From assembly GCF_030151085.1 (NCBI RefSeq), contig NZ_JASLER010000091.1:1-64000 (forward strand): DNA of 64,000 bases, in the 5' to 3' direction. Position 1 is the first letter of the stretch; each line of letters starts with the position of its first letter. The translations under genes were made by a program, and so were the position numbers. Source of the DNA: Bacteroides sp. Its GTDB lineage: Bacteria > Bacteroidota > Bacteroidia > Bacteroidales > Bacteroidaceae. The notes beneath the pieces were generated by a model. The model was not told the DNA's origin and made no database searches. It was given only the letters and a program-made list of their open reading frames with translations. Positions 33,261 through 42,570 of the stretch are shown piece after piece.

Positions 33261-33452
33261 ATCATACCGATTTAAATAACCACTCCGGCTTCAGTGATGA
33301 AAACATCAACATACCAAAGTGCCTGTTATTCCCAATTTTATACTCACAGGCAAAAATACAAAAAGCAAAACTCAATAGTATACCAAACCTAAGTTTTTTT
33401 TGCCGATATTTGCATCAAATAAAAAGCAATACTCAACATAAAATAGAAAAGT

Positions 33453-34025
33453 ATGGAAGATTTAATAAATGCACGTTGCGGATGGGCGGGAACAGACGAA
33501 CTATACATAAAATACCATGATGAAGAATGGGGAAAACTTGTTACCGACGATCAAACCTTATTTGAGTTTCTGGTACTCGAAAGTGCTCAAGCAGGACTAT
33601 CCTGGATTACTATCCTCCGAAAACGTGAAGGATACCGAGAAGCCTTCCATCACTTTAATGTGAAGAAAGTAGCGCAAATGACATCAGAAGACATCGAACG
33701 CTTGATGCATTTTGATGGAATTGTCAAGAACCGGCTGAAGATCAATAGCACCATCAACAACGCGAAACTATTTATGGATATTCAGAAAGAGTTCGGTAGT
33801 TTCTACAAGTACACCTTATCTTTCTTCCCCAAACAGCAACCTATTGTCAACAATTTCAAGTCTCTAAGCCAGATTCCCGCTGCAACTCCCGAGTCGGATG
33901 CAATGAGCAAAAACATGAAAAAGAGAGGCTTCAAATTCTTTGGATCAACTATCTGCTATGCTTTTTTGCAGGCGGCCGGCTTCGTGAACGACCATTTAGA
34001 AGACTGCTTCTGTAAAGCAAAATAG
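33453..34025 (+). CDS. tag: DNA-3-methyladenine glycosylase I
   Basis: A 190-residue base-excision repair enzyme that removes 3-methyladenine. RCGWAGTDELYIKYHDEEWG is the Tag signature at residues 8-27 (Cys9 and the later His/Cys set make the zinc site). LSWITILRKREGYREAF and DGIVKNRLKI follow as in E. coli Tag, and GFVNDHLEDCFC near the end supplies the remaining ligands (His and Cys). Length is normal. It may be cotranscribed with the lipoprotein 61 bp downstream. Confidence 0.93.
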   Translation: MEDLINARCGWAGTDELYIKYHDEEWGKLVTDDQTLFEFLVLESAQAGLSWITILRKREGYREAFHHFNVKKVAQMTSEDIERLMHFDGIVKNRLKINSTINNAKLFMDIQKEFGSFYKYTLSFFPKQQPIVNNFKSLSQIPAATPESDAMSKNMKKRGFKFFGSTICYAFLQAAGFVNDHLEDCFCKAK

Positions 34026-34086
34026 GTTATAGAAGAACGACTTCCACATTTTAAATCTGCTTATCGCCACCAAAAGATTAAATTGC

Positions 34087-35235
34087 ATGAAGAAATTACA
34101 CATCCTTTTTGCCTTTTGTCTAGCATTGCTTACTCAATGCACTACCCCCGAGAACAAGACAACGACCTCTGACGGAACTTCACAGTCTATCATAGTCGGC
34201 GTATTCGAAGGACACGGCGGAGCACAAACCTGTATATGGGAAACGGTAGCAGCCCTGCAACTCGATCCCGAAATAAAGGCACGTACCATCACCAGCGCAG
34301 ATATAGCCAATAATGTGCTCGACTCTATAGATGCCATTATTATCCCCGGAGGTAGTGGCAAAAGCCAATACCTGAACCTTGGAGCCTTGAATCAACAGCG
34401 AATCAAAGATTTTGTAGCCAAAGGACATGGAGCCGTAGGTATCTGTGCAGGAGCTTATCTTTTTTCGAGTACACCGGGATACACCTGTCTGGCACTGAAT
34501 GGTGAGCAAGCAATAGATATTGAACACGATAACCGCGGTCATGGACTTGCCAAATTCACCCTGACTGAAGAGGGAGAAAAAGTATTTCCCGAACTGGCAG
34601 ACCGGGACACTTCTTACGTGATCTATTATGAAGGTCCGGTCTTCATAAAGAATGCAGAAGACAGTATTCAAAATACTACACTGGCTCTTATGGAGAGCGA
34701 TGTACACGAAGAAGGAAACGCACCCGCCAACATGACAAACGGTAAACCTTTTTTTCTTGCAAATCAATATGGCAAAGGACGTGTATTCAGTTCAATAGCA
34801 CATCCCGAAGCAACGCCGGGTATGATGTGGATGGTCCCCCGTATGGTGCGCTGGACACTCGACAAACCAATCGTCTCTTATAAAGAAACTGCCGTACAAC
34901 CTTCATTATTCAATCGTGAGTTTCTGATGACTATAACTGATCTGAAACAGGAATCCGCCCATTTCCAAACATTACTCAATGGTGATATTTCACAAAAGAT
35001 TGCTGCTCTCGATTGGTTAGAAGCCCACCACTCATGGGATGCCAAACGCTGGGTACAAGGCATGCTCTACGATGCTTCGCCCGAAATACGTATCAGGGCT
35101 GCACGCTATATAGCTGATACACAATACTTGCATTTCCTTCCCAACCTTCGCTCTGCTTTTCAATCGGAAACAGACGAAGCAGTGAAGATGCAACTAAAAG
35201 AGCAGTTAGATAAATTGGAAGGTTTATTGCCCTAA
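34087..35235 (+). CDS. BPL_N (glutamine-amidotransferase-like) lipoprotein
   Basis: A 382-residue lipoprotein (lipobox LLTQC, Cys18). Residues about 34-260 form the BPL_N domain, a class I glutamine-amidotransferase-like fold: VGVFEGHGGAQTC, IIIPGGSGKS, and GAVGICAGAYLFSS with the candidate nucleophile Cys. The C-terminal 100 residues contain HEAT-like helices (IAALDWLEAHHSWDAKRWVQ, PEIRIRAARYIADT). BPL_N proteins take their name from the N-terminus of eukaryotic biotin-protein ligase; exported bacterial forms have no assigned substrate. The stop overlaps the convergent GNAT gene by 4 bp. Confidence 0.78.
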   Translation: MKKLHILFAFCLALLTQCTTPENKTTTSDGTSQSIIVGVFEGHGGAQTCIWETVAALQLDPEIKARTITSADIANNVLDSIDAIIIPGGSGKSQYLNLGALNQQRIKDFVAKGHGAVGICAGAYLFSSTPGYTCLALNGEQAIDIEHDNRGHGLAKFTLTEEGEKVFPELADRDTSYVIYYEGPVFIKNAEDSIQNTTLALMESDVHEEGNAPANMTNGKPFFLANQYGKGRVFSSIAHPEATPGMMWMVPRMVRWTLDKPIVSYKETAVQPSLFNREFLMTITDLKQESAHFQTLLNGDISQKIAALDWLEAHHSWDAKRWVQGMLYDASPEIRIRAARYIADTQYLHFLPNLRSAFQSETDEAVKMQLKEQLDKLEGLLP

Positions 35236-35678
35236 GAAATATCTTGGCTCAGATAAACCATATCTTTCAATAATATACCATCCTCTACCATTGGGTGGTC
35301 ATAATTATCAGTAAAGAAGTTCTCAATTCTATGGGAGTAGTAAAAACCGCAACTCTCATAGAATCCGAGTGAACTCGGCACATCCCCCGTACCTACTGTC
35401 ATCTTATTATAGACGCCAGAATAATGATTAATTAAATAGCTTATCAGCATCCTTCCATAACCTTTTCGATGAAACTCGGGCACTACTGCAATATTTTTCA
35501 ATTCACAAACTTCATTTTCCTGCTTTGATACGACGCAAACAGCTTTTACCCCGTCATCTTCAAGCATAAACATTTCACCTTGTTCTAAATAGCGGTCTAT
35601 CATAGACTCCTGTTCATCGGCAAGTAAAAGCAAATCCAAATACTGCTTTTTATTGTTTGTAATCTGAGATATGTTCAT
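35232..35678 (-). CDS. GNAT-family N-acetyltransferase
   Basis: A 148-residue acetyltransferase with motif A NIAVVPEFHRKGYGRMLISYLINHY (acetyl-CoA pyrophosphate loop RKGYGR) and a C-terminal LGFYESCGFYYSHRI. It resembles small stand-alone GNATs of Firmicutes and Bacteroidetes. Substrate is unknown. It is divergent from the K+ channel gene; the 145 bp between the two starts is AT-rich, and I see no clear -7 motif in it. Confidence 0.85.
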   Translation of the reverse strand: MNISQITNNKKQYLDLLLLADEQESMIDRYLEQGEMFMLEDDGVKAVCVVSKQENEVCELKNIAVVPEFHRKGYGRMLISYLINHYSGVYNKMTVGTGDVPSSLGFYESCGFYYSHRIENFFTDNYDHPMVEDGILLKDMVYLSQDIS

Positions 35679-35823
35679 TTTTTATCTTTACAATAAGTTC
35701 CTAAATACATGTTATCGGCAAAATTAAGAAAAAGTAAAATCTGACATAGTATTGAGTATGATTTAATAATGAACTTATTTCCATCTATTTTGGTTTTTTA
35801 ATAAGTACAATATCCAATTCATA

Positions 35824-36621
35824 ATGATGGAAAAGAAAGACTCCAGATTTACCAAACGCATGCTTCCTAAAGCCTTGAAGCATATCAAGTTTTATCTACT
35901 TATTCAGAAAAGCCTGAAAAGCAGATGGTTTCATTATACGGTACTATTCTTTATTATCACTTCGATTGCAGCTATCATATTTTCTTCTTTCGAATCGGCC
36001 GCTTCCTACCAACGACCTCTCTTTGGTGTAACCTACCTTGCCGCATTTGTGTTTACTATTGAGTATACCCTGCGCATTATGGCAGCTCCTGTCATTCATC
36101 CCGAACTAAATGCCTTCAGAGCCAGACTTCGCTATATATTCTCATTCTTCGGACTCGTAGATTTCGTTGCTATTTTGCCCTTCATATTAATCCATCGTTA
36201 CTGGAACACAGAAGTAGCGAATCTTATCATCCTTCCCTATATCTTCATTATCTTTAAAATGATTCGCTACTCCAAGTCATTCCGTCTCATAGGCGACGTA
36301 CTGTACAAAGCAAAAGATGAACTGATTACAGCCTATACGGCATGTGGTATTATGGTCTGCTTTTCTGCCATACTCATGTACTACATAGAACACAGGGCAC
36401 AACCCGAAGCATTTGCCAATATAGGGGATGGATTATGGTGGGCGATTGTAGCATTTACAACAGTAGGTTACGGCGACATATATCCAATTACTCCATTAGG
36501 AAAGGCACTAAGTAGCATCATAAGCCTCATCGGAATTGCCATGATAGCCCTACCCACGGGTATCATCAGTTCAGCTTTTATGAGTATCATGCAGAAACGA
36601 AAGAAGGACGAAACAGAGTGA
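35824..36621 (+). CDS. Voltage-gated-type potassium channel
   Basis: A 265-residue inner-membrane ion transporter of the VIC superfamily. Six membrane segments are visible; S4 is reduced (IFIIFKMIRYSKSFRLIGDVLYK retains a few basic residues), and the pore helix is followed by the selectivity filter TTVGYGD (about residues 212-218). The last helix contains GIAMIALPTGIISSAF. It has no cytoplasmic RCK domain. Two adjacent ATGs (35824 and 35827) are possible starts. Four subunits would form a K+ pore. Confidence 0.92.
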   Translation: MMEKKDSRFTKRMLPKALKHIKFYLLIQKSLKSRWFHYTVLFFIITSIAAIIFSSFESAASYQRPLFGVTYLAAFVFTIEYTLRIMAAPVIHPELNAFRARLRYIFSFFGLVDFVAILPFILIHRYWNTEVANLIILPYIFIIFKMIRYSKSFRLIGDVLYKAKDELITAYTACGIMVCFSAILMYYIEHRAQPEAFANIGDGLWWAIVAFTTVGYGDIYPITPLGKALSSIISLIGIAMIALPTGIISSAFMSIMQKRKKDETE

Positions 36622-36680
36622 AGGTAGCTTACAGAGAGACATTTTATATAAATACTATACTCTTTTTGAGTTAGAATGCT

Positions 36681-36688
36681 TACTTTTG
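36681..36688 (+). promoter_or_regulatory. -7 element for the TerB-DnaJ gene
   Basis: TACTTTTG matches TAnnTTTG, 38 bp before the ATG at 36726. Confidence 0.65.
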
Positions 36689-36725
36689 CAAGTTAAGAAG
36701 TTATCTGATAAAATAAACGTAAATT

Positions 36726-37505
36726 ATGGGAGCAGCAAAATGGATTGGCGGTATCATAGGCTTTATGGCCGGAGGACCGCTTGGTGCTTTAGCAGGATAT
36801 GCACTGGGATCATTATTCGATGTAAACACGGGCTCAGTAGGCAGTGATTATGAACAAGGACAGACGGGAAGTTCCAGATATACCGGTCAACGGAATAGTT
36901 TTCTTTTCTCCATGTTGGTCATGGCTTCTTACATTATCAAGGCAGACGGTCGCGTCATGCACAGTGAAATGGAATATATCCGCCGTTTCCTGAAAATTAA
37001 CTTCGGAGACTCTGCCGTTAGCGAAGGAGAGCAGATTTTGCTCAACCTTTTTGAGCAGCGTAAACAGATGGACAGGCAAAATCCCCTGGCATTTAAGAAT
37101 ACCATACGCGACTGTGGAGCACAAATTGCCGCTAACCTACCCTACGAAGCTCGTTTGCAGCTACTTGATTTCCTGATAAACATAGCCAAAAGCGACGGCA
37201 ACGTATGCAGTGAAGAAATAACAGCACTGAAAGAAGTGGCGCAATACATGGGACTCTCTGTACAAGAAGTAGAATCCATGCTCAATCTGGGTGGTCATTC
37301 ACTGGACGAAGCATACAAAGTGCTTGAAGTAGAACCTACCGCCACCAATGACGAAATACGTGCCGCCTATCGCCGTCTGGCTTTAAAGCACCACCCCGAC
37401 AAAGTAGCCATGCTGGGCGAAGATATAAAGAAAGCCGCCGAGGAGAAGTTCCAAAGCATCAACAGCGCCAAGGAGTTAATCTATAAATCCAGAGGGATAA
37501 AATAA
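36726..37505 (+). CDS. TerB-DnaJ protein, DjlA-like co-chaperone
   Basis: A 259-residue protein. It starts with a glycine-rich hydrophobic segment (WIGGIIGFMAGGPLGALAGYALGSLFD), as in DjlA, that may insert in or associate with the membrane. Residues about 58-180 are a TerB/tellurite-resistance-like helical domain (MVMASYIIKADGRVMHSEMEYIRRFL), and residues 190-259 a J domain with the HPD motif at 223-225, which stimulates DnaK. The layout equals E. coli DjlA. It is probably monocistronic or coupled to the protease gene 42 bp downstream. Confidence 0.9.
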   Translation: MGAAKWIGGIIGFMAGGPLGALAGYALGSLFDVNTGSVGSDYEQGQTGSSRYTGQRNSFLFSMLVMASYIIKADGRVMHSEMEYIRRFLKINFGDSAVSEGEQILLNLFEQRKQMDRQNPLAFKNTIRDCGAQIAANLPYEARLQLLDFLINIAKSDGNVCSEEITALKEVAQYMGLSVQEVESMLNLGGHSLDEAYKVLEVEPTATNDEIRAAYRRLALKHHPDKVAMLGEDIKKAAEEKFQSINSAKELIYKSRGIK

Positions 37506-37546
37506 ATCTCTATACGAAACTTAAACATCTTATATACATCCTTATT

Positions 37547-40500
37547 ATGAAGAAAATACTAGCCTACATTGCTTTTGGCTTTACAGCCATTGTAAGTCAA
37601 GCCGCCACCCCTCTGTGGATGCGCGACGTGCGCATTTCGCCCGATGGTACAGAAATCGTGTTTTGCTACAAAGGAGACATTTACAAAATGCCTGCAAAAG
37701 GTGGAACAGCTACCCAACTCACCACACAAGAATCTTACGAATGCACTCCGGTATGGTCGCCCGATGGCAAACAGATAGCTTTTGCCAGTGACCGATACGG
37801 CAACTTCGATATATTTGTGATGCCCGCAAACGGAGGAACCGCCCAACGACTGACCTCTAACTCAGCCGGTGAACTCCCCTCAGCATTCACTCCCGACGGC
37901 AAATACATTTTATTTTCCGCTTCCATTCAAGACCCTGCAACCAGTGCCCTCTTCCCTACTTCGGCTATGACCGAGCTATATCAAGTACCCACCACCGGAG
38001 GACGTACCGAACAAGTGCTAGGCACTCCCGCCGAAGCTGTTATTTTCAACAAATCCGGCAAGCAGTTCTTATATCAGGATCGTAAGGGATTTGAGGATGA
38101 ATGGCGTAAACACCATACTTCCTCCATCACCCGGGATATATGGATGTATGATACTCAAACGGGAAAGCATACCAACCTTACCCAACATGCCGGTGAAGAC
38201 CGCAACCCGGTATTGTCTCCGGACGAACAAACCGTTTACTTCCTGAGCGAACGAAACGGAGGTACTTTCAACGTCTATTCTTTCCCACTTGCCCAGCCGC
38301 AATCGGTGAAAGAAGTAACTTCCTTCAAAACCCACCCCGTGCGCTTTCTTTCCATGAGCAACAACGGGACATTATGCTACGGATATGACGGAGAAATCTA
38401 TACCCAACAAAACGGTTCCGCCCCGCAGAAAATCAATGTAGAAATCGTACGCGACGACCAACCGCAACTCACCAACCTGGACTTTTCCGACGGAGCTACC
38501 TCAGGAACCGTTTCGCCGGATGGCAAACAAGTTGCTTTCATCATACGTGGTGAAGTATTCGTAACCTCTACCGACTACGCCACAACAAAACAGATTACCC
38601 ATACAGCTGCTCGTGAAGCGGGTCTCACCTTTGCTCCCGATAACCGCACCTTGGCATACGCCAGCGAACGCAATGGCAACTGGCAGCTCTACCTGGCGAA
38701 AATAGCCCGTAAAGAAGACCCGAACTTCCCGAATGCTACTTTGATAAATGAAGAAGTGCTACTGCCTTCTACCACCGTAGAACGCAACTATCCGCAATTT
38801 TCGCCCGATGGTAAGGAACTGGCATTTATCGAAGACCGTAACCGCCTGATGGTACTCAACCTCGATACAAAGAAAGTGCGTCAGATTACCGACAACTCCA
38901 CTTGGTATGATACCGGAGGTGGCTTCGACTACTCTTGGTCACCGGACAGTAAGTGGTTCACCCTCGAATTTATCGGAAACAAGCACGATCCTTATTCGGA
39001 CATAGGTATTGTCAGTGCTCAGGGAAACAGTCCAATCGTCAACCTGACCAACAGTGGCTACGCAAGTGGATCTCCTCGTTTTGTACTCGACGGCAACGCC
39101 ATCCTCTTTACAACCGAACGTTACGGAATGCGTGCCCATGCCTCTTGGGGTTCACAAAATGACGCCATGCTGGTATTCCTCAACCAGGATGCCTACGACA
39201 AATACTGTTTGAGCAAGGAAGATTATGAACTGCGTAAAGAACTGGAAGACCAGCAGAAAAAAGATAAAGAAAAAGACAGCAATAAAGATAAAGACAAGAA
39301 GAAAGAAACCAAGAAAGAAGACGCTGAAGCTACCAAAGTCAAGGACATCGTTGTAGACCTGAAGAACATTGAAGATCGCATCGTACGTCTGACGCCCAAC
39401 TCTTCGGATATGGGTAGCACCATCATCTCCAAAGATGGAGAGACCCTTTATTACCTGGCTGCCTTTGAAGGTGGTTTCGACCTTTGGAAAATGGATCTCC
39501 GTAAGAAAGAAACCAAACTTCTTCACAAACTGGATGCCGGATGGGCAAACATGGAATTAGACAAAGAGGGTAAAAATCTCTTCATATTAAGCAGCAAAGA
39601 TATGCAAAAGATGGATGTTGCTTCCAACGAATTAAAACCCATCAGCTTCCGTGCCTCTATGAAAATGGATCTCGCTGCCGAACGAGAATACATGTTCGAC
39701 CATGTATACAAGCAACAACAGAAGCGTTTCTATAACCTCAACATGCACGGAGTAGACTGGGACGCCATGTCCGCTGCTTACCGTAAGTTCCTGCCGCATA
39801 TCAATAACAACTATGACTTTGCCGAACTGCTGAGTGAATGGTTAGGTGAACTGAATGTATCACATACCGGAGGTCGATTCTATCCGAAAGGACAAAGTGA
39901 ACCGACCGCAAGCCTGGGATTGCTTTTCGACTGGAATTATGCAGACAAAGGTATGCTGATCTCTGAAGTAATAGAAAAAGGTCCCTTCGACAAGGCTGAC
40001 ACAAAAGTGAAGGCAGGTGTTGTCATTGAAAAGATAGATGGCGTAGAAATCACTCCGGAGATGGATTACTACACATTGCTGAATAACAAAGCAAAGAAGA
40101 AAACACTTATTTCACTTTACAATCCGCAGACTAAAGAGCGTTGGGAAGAAGTGATTATCCCCATCAGTAATGGCATCCTTAGCGATTTGCTCTATACCCG
40201 TTGGGTAAAACAGCGTGCAGCGGATGTTGATAAATGGTCTAATGGCCGATTGGGATATGTGCATATCGAATCGATGGGTGATGATAGTTTCCGTTCCGTC
40301 TATTCGGACATCCTCGGGAAATATAATAACCGTGACGGAATTGTCATTGATACTCGCTTCAATGGCGGAGGACGCCTGCACGAAGATATCGAAGTACTGT
40401 TCAGCGGAAAGAAATACTTTACCCAAGTAGTTCGTGGTCGCGAAGCCTGTGACATGCCCAGCCGCCGTTGGAACAAGCCTTCTATCATGTTAACGTGCGA

Positions 40501-40801
40501 AGCTAATTATTCCAATGCACACGGTACCCCATGGGTATACAGTCATCAGAAACTTGGTAAATTGGTAGGTATGCCGGTTCCCGGTACCATGACTAGTGTA
40601 TCTTGGGAAACTTTACAAGACCCGTCGCTAATATTCGGTATTCCTGTTATCGGTTATCAGTTGCCGGACGGCAGTTACTTGGAAAATTCACAGTTGGAAC
40701 CGGATATCAAGGTTGCCAATTCACCTGAAACGATTGTGAAAGGAGAAGATACACAGCTGAAAACAGCGGTAGAAGAGTTGCTGAAAGAGATTGATAAATA
40801 A
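37547..40801 (+). CDS. Tricorn-like S41 protease with beta-propeller and PDZ domain
   Basis: A 1084-residue exported protease (signal peptide ending SQAA). Residues about 25-330 and 340-560 hold WD40-like PD40 repeats (ISPDGTEIVFCYKGDIYK, WSPDGKQIAFASDRYGNFD, and others). A very charged Lys/Glu/Asp linker lies near 565-600. The C-terminal tricorn core has a His (H773 in SHTGG), a PDZ domain (about 800-880) and the S41 catalytic part with candidate nucleophile Ser989 in EANYSNAHG. It degrades or processes peptides in the periplasm by family analogy; the archaeal tricorn is cytoplasmic. A strong terminator follows. Confidence 0.92.
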   Translation: MKKILAYIAFGFTAIVSQAATPLWMRDVRISPDGTEIVFCYKGDIYKMPAKGGTATQLTTQESYECTPVWSPDGKQIAFASDRYGNFDIFVMPANGGTAQRLTSNSAGELPSAFTPDGKYILFSASIQDPATSALFPTSAMTELYQVPTTGGRTEQVLGTPAEAVIFNKSGKQFLYQDRKGFEDEWRKHHTSSITRDIWMYDTQTGKHTNLTQHAGEDRNPVLSPDEQTVYFLSERNGGTFNVYSFPLAQPQSVKEVTSFKTHPVRFLSMSNNGTLCYGYDGEIYTQQNGSAPQKINVEIVRDDQPQLTNLDFSDGATSGTVSPDGKQVAFIIRGEVFVTSTDYATTKQITHTAAREAGLTFAPDNRTLAYASERNGNWQLYLAKIARKEDPNFPNATLINEEVLLPSTTVERNYPQFSPDGKELAFIEDRNRLMVLNLDTKKVRQITDNSTWYDTGGGFDYSWSPDSKWFTLEFIGNKHDPYSDIGIVSAQGNSPIVNLTNSGYASGSPRFVLDGNAILFTTERYGMRAHASWGSQNDAMLVFLNQDAYDKYCLSKEDYELRKELEDQQKKDKEKDSNKDKDKKKETKKEDAEATKVKDIVVDLKNIEDRIVRLTPNSSDMGSTIISKDGETLYYLAAFEGGFDLWKMDLRKKETKLLHKLDAGWANMELDKEGKNLFILSSKDMQKMDVASNELKPISFRASMKMDLAAEREYMFDHVYKQQQKRFYNLNMHGVDWDAMSAAYRKFLPHINNNYDFAELLSEWLGELNVSHTGGRFYPKGQSEPTASLGLLFDWNYADKGMLISEVIEKGPFDKADTKVKAGVVIEKIDGVEITPEMDYYTLLNNKAKKKTLISLYNPQTKERWEEVIIPISNGILSDLLYTRWVKQRAADVDKWSNGRLGYVHIESMGDDSFRSVYSDILGKYNNRDGIVIDTRFNGGGRLHEDIEVLFSGKKYFTQVVRGREACDMPSRRWNKPSIMLTCEANYSNAHGTPWVYSHQKLGKLVGMPVPGTMTSVSWETLQDPSLIFGIPVIGYQLPDGSYLENSQLEPDIKVANSPETIVKGEDTQLKTAVEELLKEIDK

Positions 40802-40851
40802 GAAACAGAAACAATTCTGATATACGAATGCGATCCTATTAAATTAGATTT

Positions 40852-40885
40852 AAGGAGTTAAGTTTTATGCTTAACTCCTTTTTTA
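40852..40885 (+). terminator. Terminator of the tricorn-like protease gene
   Basis: AAGGAGTTAAG (40852-40862) and CTTAACTCCTT (40870-40880) form an 11-bp stem followed by TTTT. Confidence 0.85.
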
Positions 40886-40930
40886 TGTATGACTACGAAA
40901 TAATACTTTCCCTATCTCACTTTTTTGCAT

Positions 40931-40938
40931 TACCTTTG
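40931..40938 (+). promoter_or_regulatory. -7 element for the transporter-pabBC operon
   Basis: TACCTTTG matches TAnnTTTG, 29 bp before the ATG at 40968. Confidence 0.7.
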
Positions 40939-40967
40939 CAACCTGAACCTCTAACCCTTTTAAACTT

Positions 40968-42566
40968 ATGTTTGCTGACCTTTTAAATTCCTCTTATTTC
41001 GCACTTTTCCTCATTGTGGCGTTGGGCTTCATGCTGGGAAAAATCAAAATTAAAGGATTATCATTAGATGTCTCCGCCGTTATTTTTATCGCTTTGCTAT
41101 TCGGACATTTCGGGGTAATTATTCCTAAGGAATTAGGCAACTTCGGATTAGTATTGTTTATCTTCACCATCGGTATTCAGGCAGGTCCCGGATTCTTCGA
41201 TTCCTTTCGAAGCAAGGGCAAGACACTGATTATCATCACCCTGCTGATTATCTGCTCTGCTGCCCTGACGGCAGTAGGACTGAAATATGCATTCGATATA
41301 GATACTCCCAGTGTAGTAGGATTGATAGCGGGCGCACTGACCAGTACTCCGGGACTTGCGGTAGCCATCGACAGCACCCACTCTCCGCTGGCCTCCATCG
41401 CATACGGTATAGCTTACCCCTTCGGAGTGATCGGTGTCATTCTTTTCGTGAAGCTACTTCCCCGCATCATGCGCATAGACCTCGACAAGGAAGCCCGTCG
41501 TCTGGAAAAAGAACGCCGCAGCCAGTTCCCCGAACTGACTACTTGCATCTTTCGCGTTACCAATACTGCCGTATTCAACCGCAGCCTGATGCAGATCAAT
41601 GCACGTGCCATGACCGGAGCCGTCATTTCCCGCCATAAACATAATGAAGATATCTCCATTCCTACCGCAAATACGGTGTTGCATGAGAACGACTATATCC
41701 AAGCAGTCGGTAGCGACGATGCACTGAATCAACTTGCCGTTCTGGTGGGCGAAAGAGAAGAAGGTGAATTACCATTGGTTGACACACAGGAGATAGAATC
41801 TCTGTTGCTGACTAAAAAAGATATGATTAACAAGCAATTGGGCGATCTCAATCTGATGAAGAACTTCGGCTGTACCGTGACGCGCGTTCGCCGAAGCGGA
41901 ATCGACCTTGCTCCTTCACCCGACCTTGCTTTGAAGTTTGGTGACAAATTAATGGTGGTTGGAGAAAAGGACGGCATCAAAGGAGTAGCACGCTTATTGG
42001 GTAACAATGCCAAGAAGTTGTCAGATACAGACTTTTTCCCCATCGCAATGGGTATTGTTTTAGGAGTATTATTTGGCAAGCTGAATATCTCTTTCTCAGA
42101 TAGTTTATCATTCTCTCCGGGACTGACGGGTGGTATTCTGATAGTAGCCCTATTTCTTAGTGCAATCGGCAAGACGGGACCTATCATCTGGTCCATGTCC
42201 GGTTCTGCCAACCAGTTATTACGCCAGTTGGGACTACTGCTTTTCCTGGCAGAAGTCGGAACATCGGCAGGTACGAATCTGGTAGCGACTTTCCAGGAAA
42301 GCGGCTGGTTGTTGTTCGGTGTAGGTGCGGCAATCACGCTCATACCTATGTTGGTAGCCGCAATAGTCGGTTTGGTAGTGTTCAAAATCAGCATCCTTGA
42401 TCTGCTGGGTACTATCACTGGTGGTATGACCAGTACGCCGGGACTTGCCGCTGCCGACTCTATGACAGACAGCAACATTCCGAGTGTAGCATACGCTACG
42501 GTTTATCCTATTGCGATGGTGTTCCTGATATTATCGATACAGCTAATAGCCAGCGCTGTTTATTAA
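40968..42566 (+). CDS. AspT/YidE-type putative antiporter
   Basis: A 532-residue inner-membrane protein. Two transmembrane halves (about 10-170 and 355-530) flank a cytoplasmic region with two RCK-C/TrkA-C domains (about 190-345, for example INARAMTGAVISRHKHNEDISIP). Both halves contain the repeated signature GALTSTPGLAVA (first) and GGMTSTPGLAAAD (second), diagnostic for the AspT/YidE/YbjL duplication family. AspT exchanges aspartate and alanine; the substrate here is unknown. The pabB gene starts 4 bp after its stop, so they share an operon. Confidence 0.9.
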   Translation: MFADLLNSSYFALFLIVALGFMLGKIKIKGLSLDVSAVIFIALLFGHFGVIIPKELGNFGLVLFIFTIGIQAGPGFFDSFRSKGKTLIIITLLIICSAALTAVGLKYAFDIDTPSVVGLIAGALTSTPGLAVAIDSTHSPLASIAYGIAYPFGVIGVILFVKLLPRIMRIDLDKEARRLEKERRSQFPELTTCIFRVTNTAVFNRSLMQINARAMTGAVISRHKHNEDISIPTANTVLHENDYIQAVGSDDALNQLAVLVGEREEGELPLVDTQEIESLLLTKKDMINKQLGDLNLMKNFGCTVTRVRRSGIDLAPSPDLALKFGDKLMVVGEKDGIKGVARLLGNNAKKLSDTDFFPIAMGIVLGVLFGKLNISFSDSLSFSPGLTGGILIVALFLSAIGKTGPIIWSMSGSANQLLRQLGLLLFLAEVGTSAGTNLVATFQESGWLLFGVGAAITLIPMLVAAIVGLVVFKISILDLLGTITGGMTSTPGLAAADSMTDSNIPSVAYATVYPIAMVFLILSIQLIASAVY

Positions 42567-42570
42567 AGAG

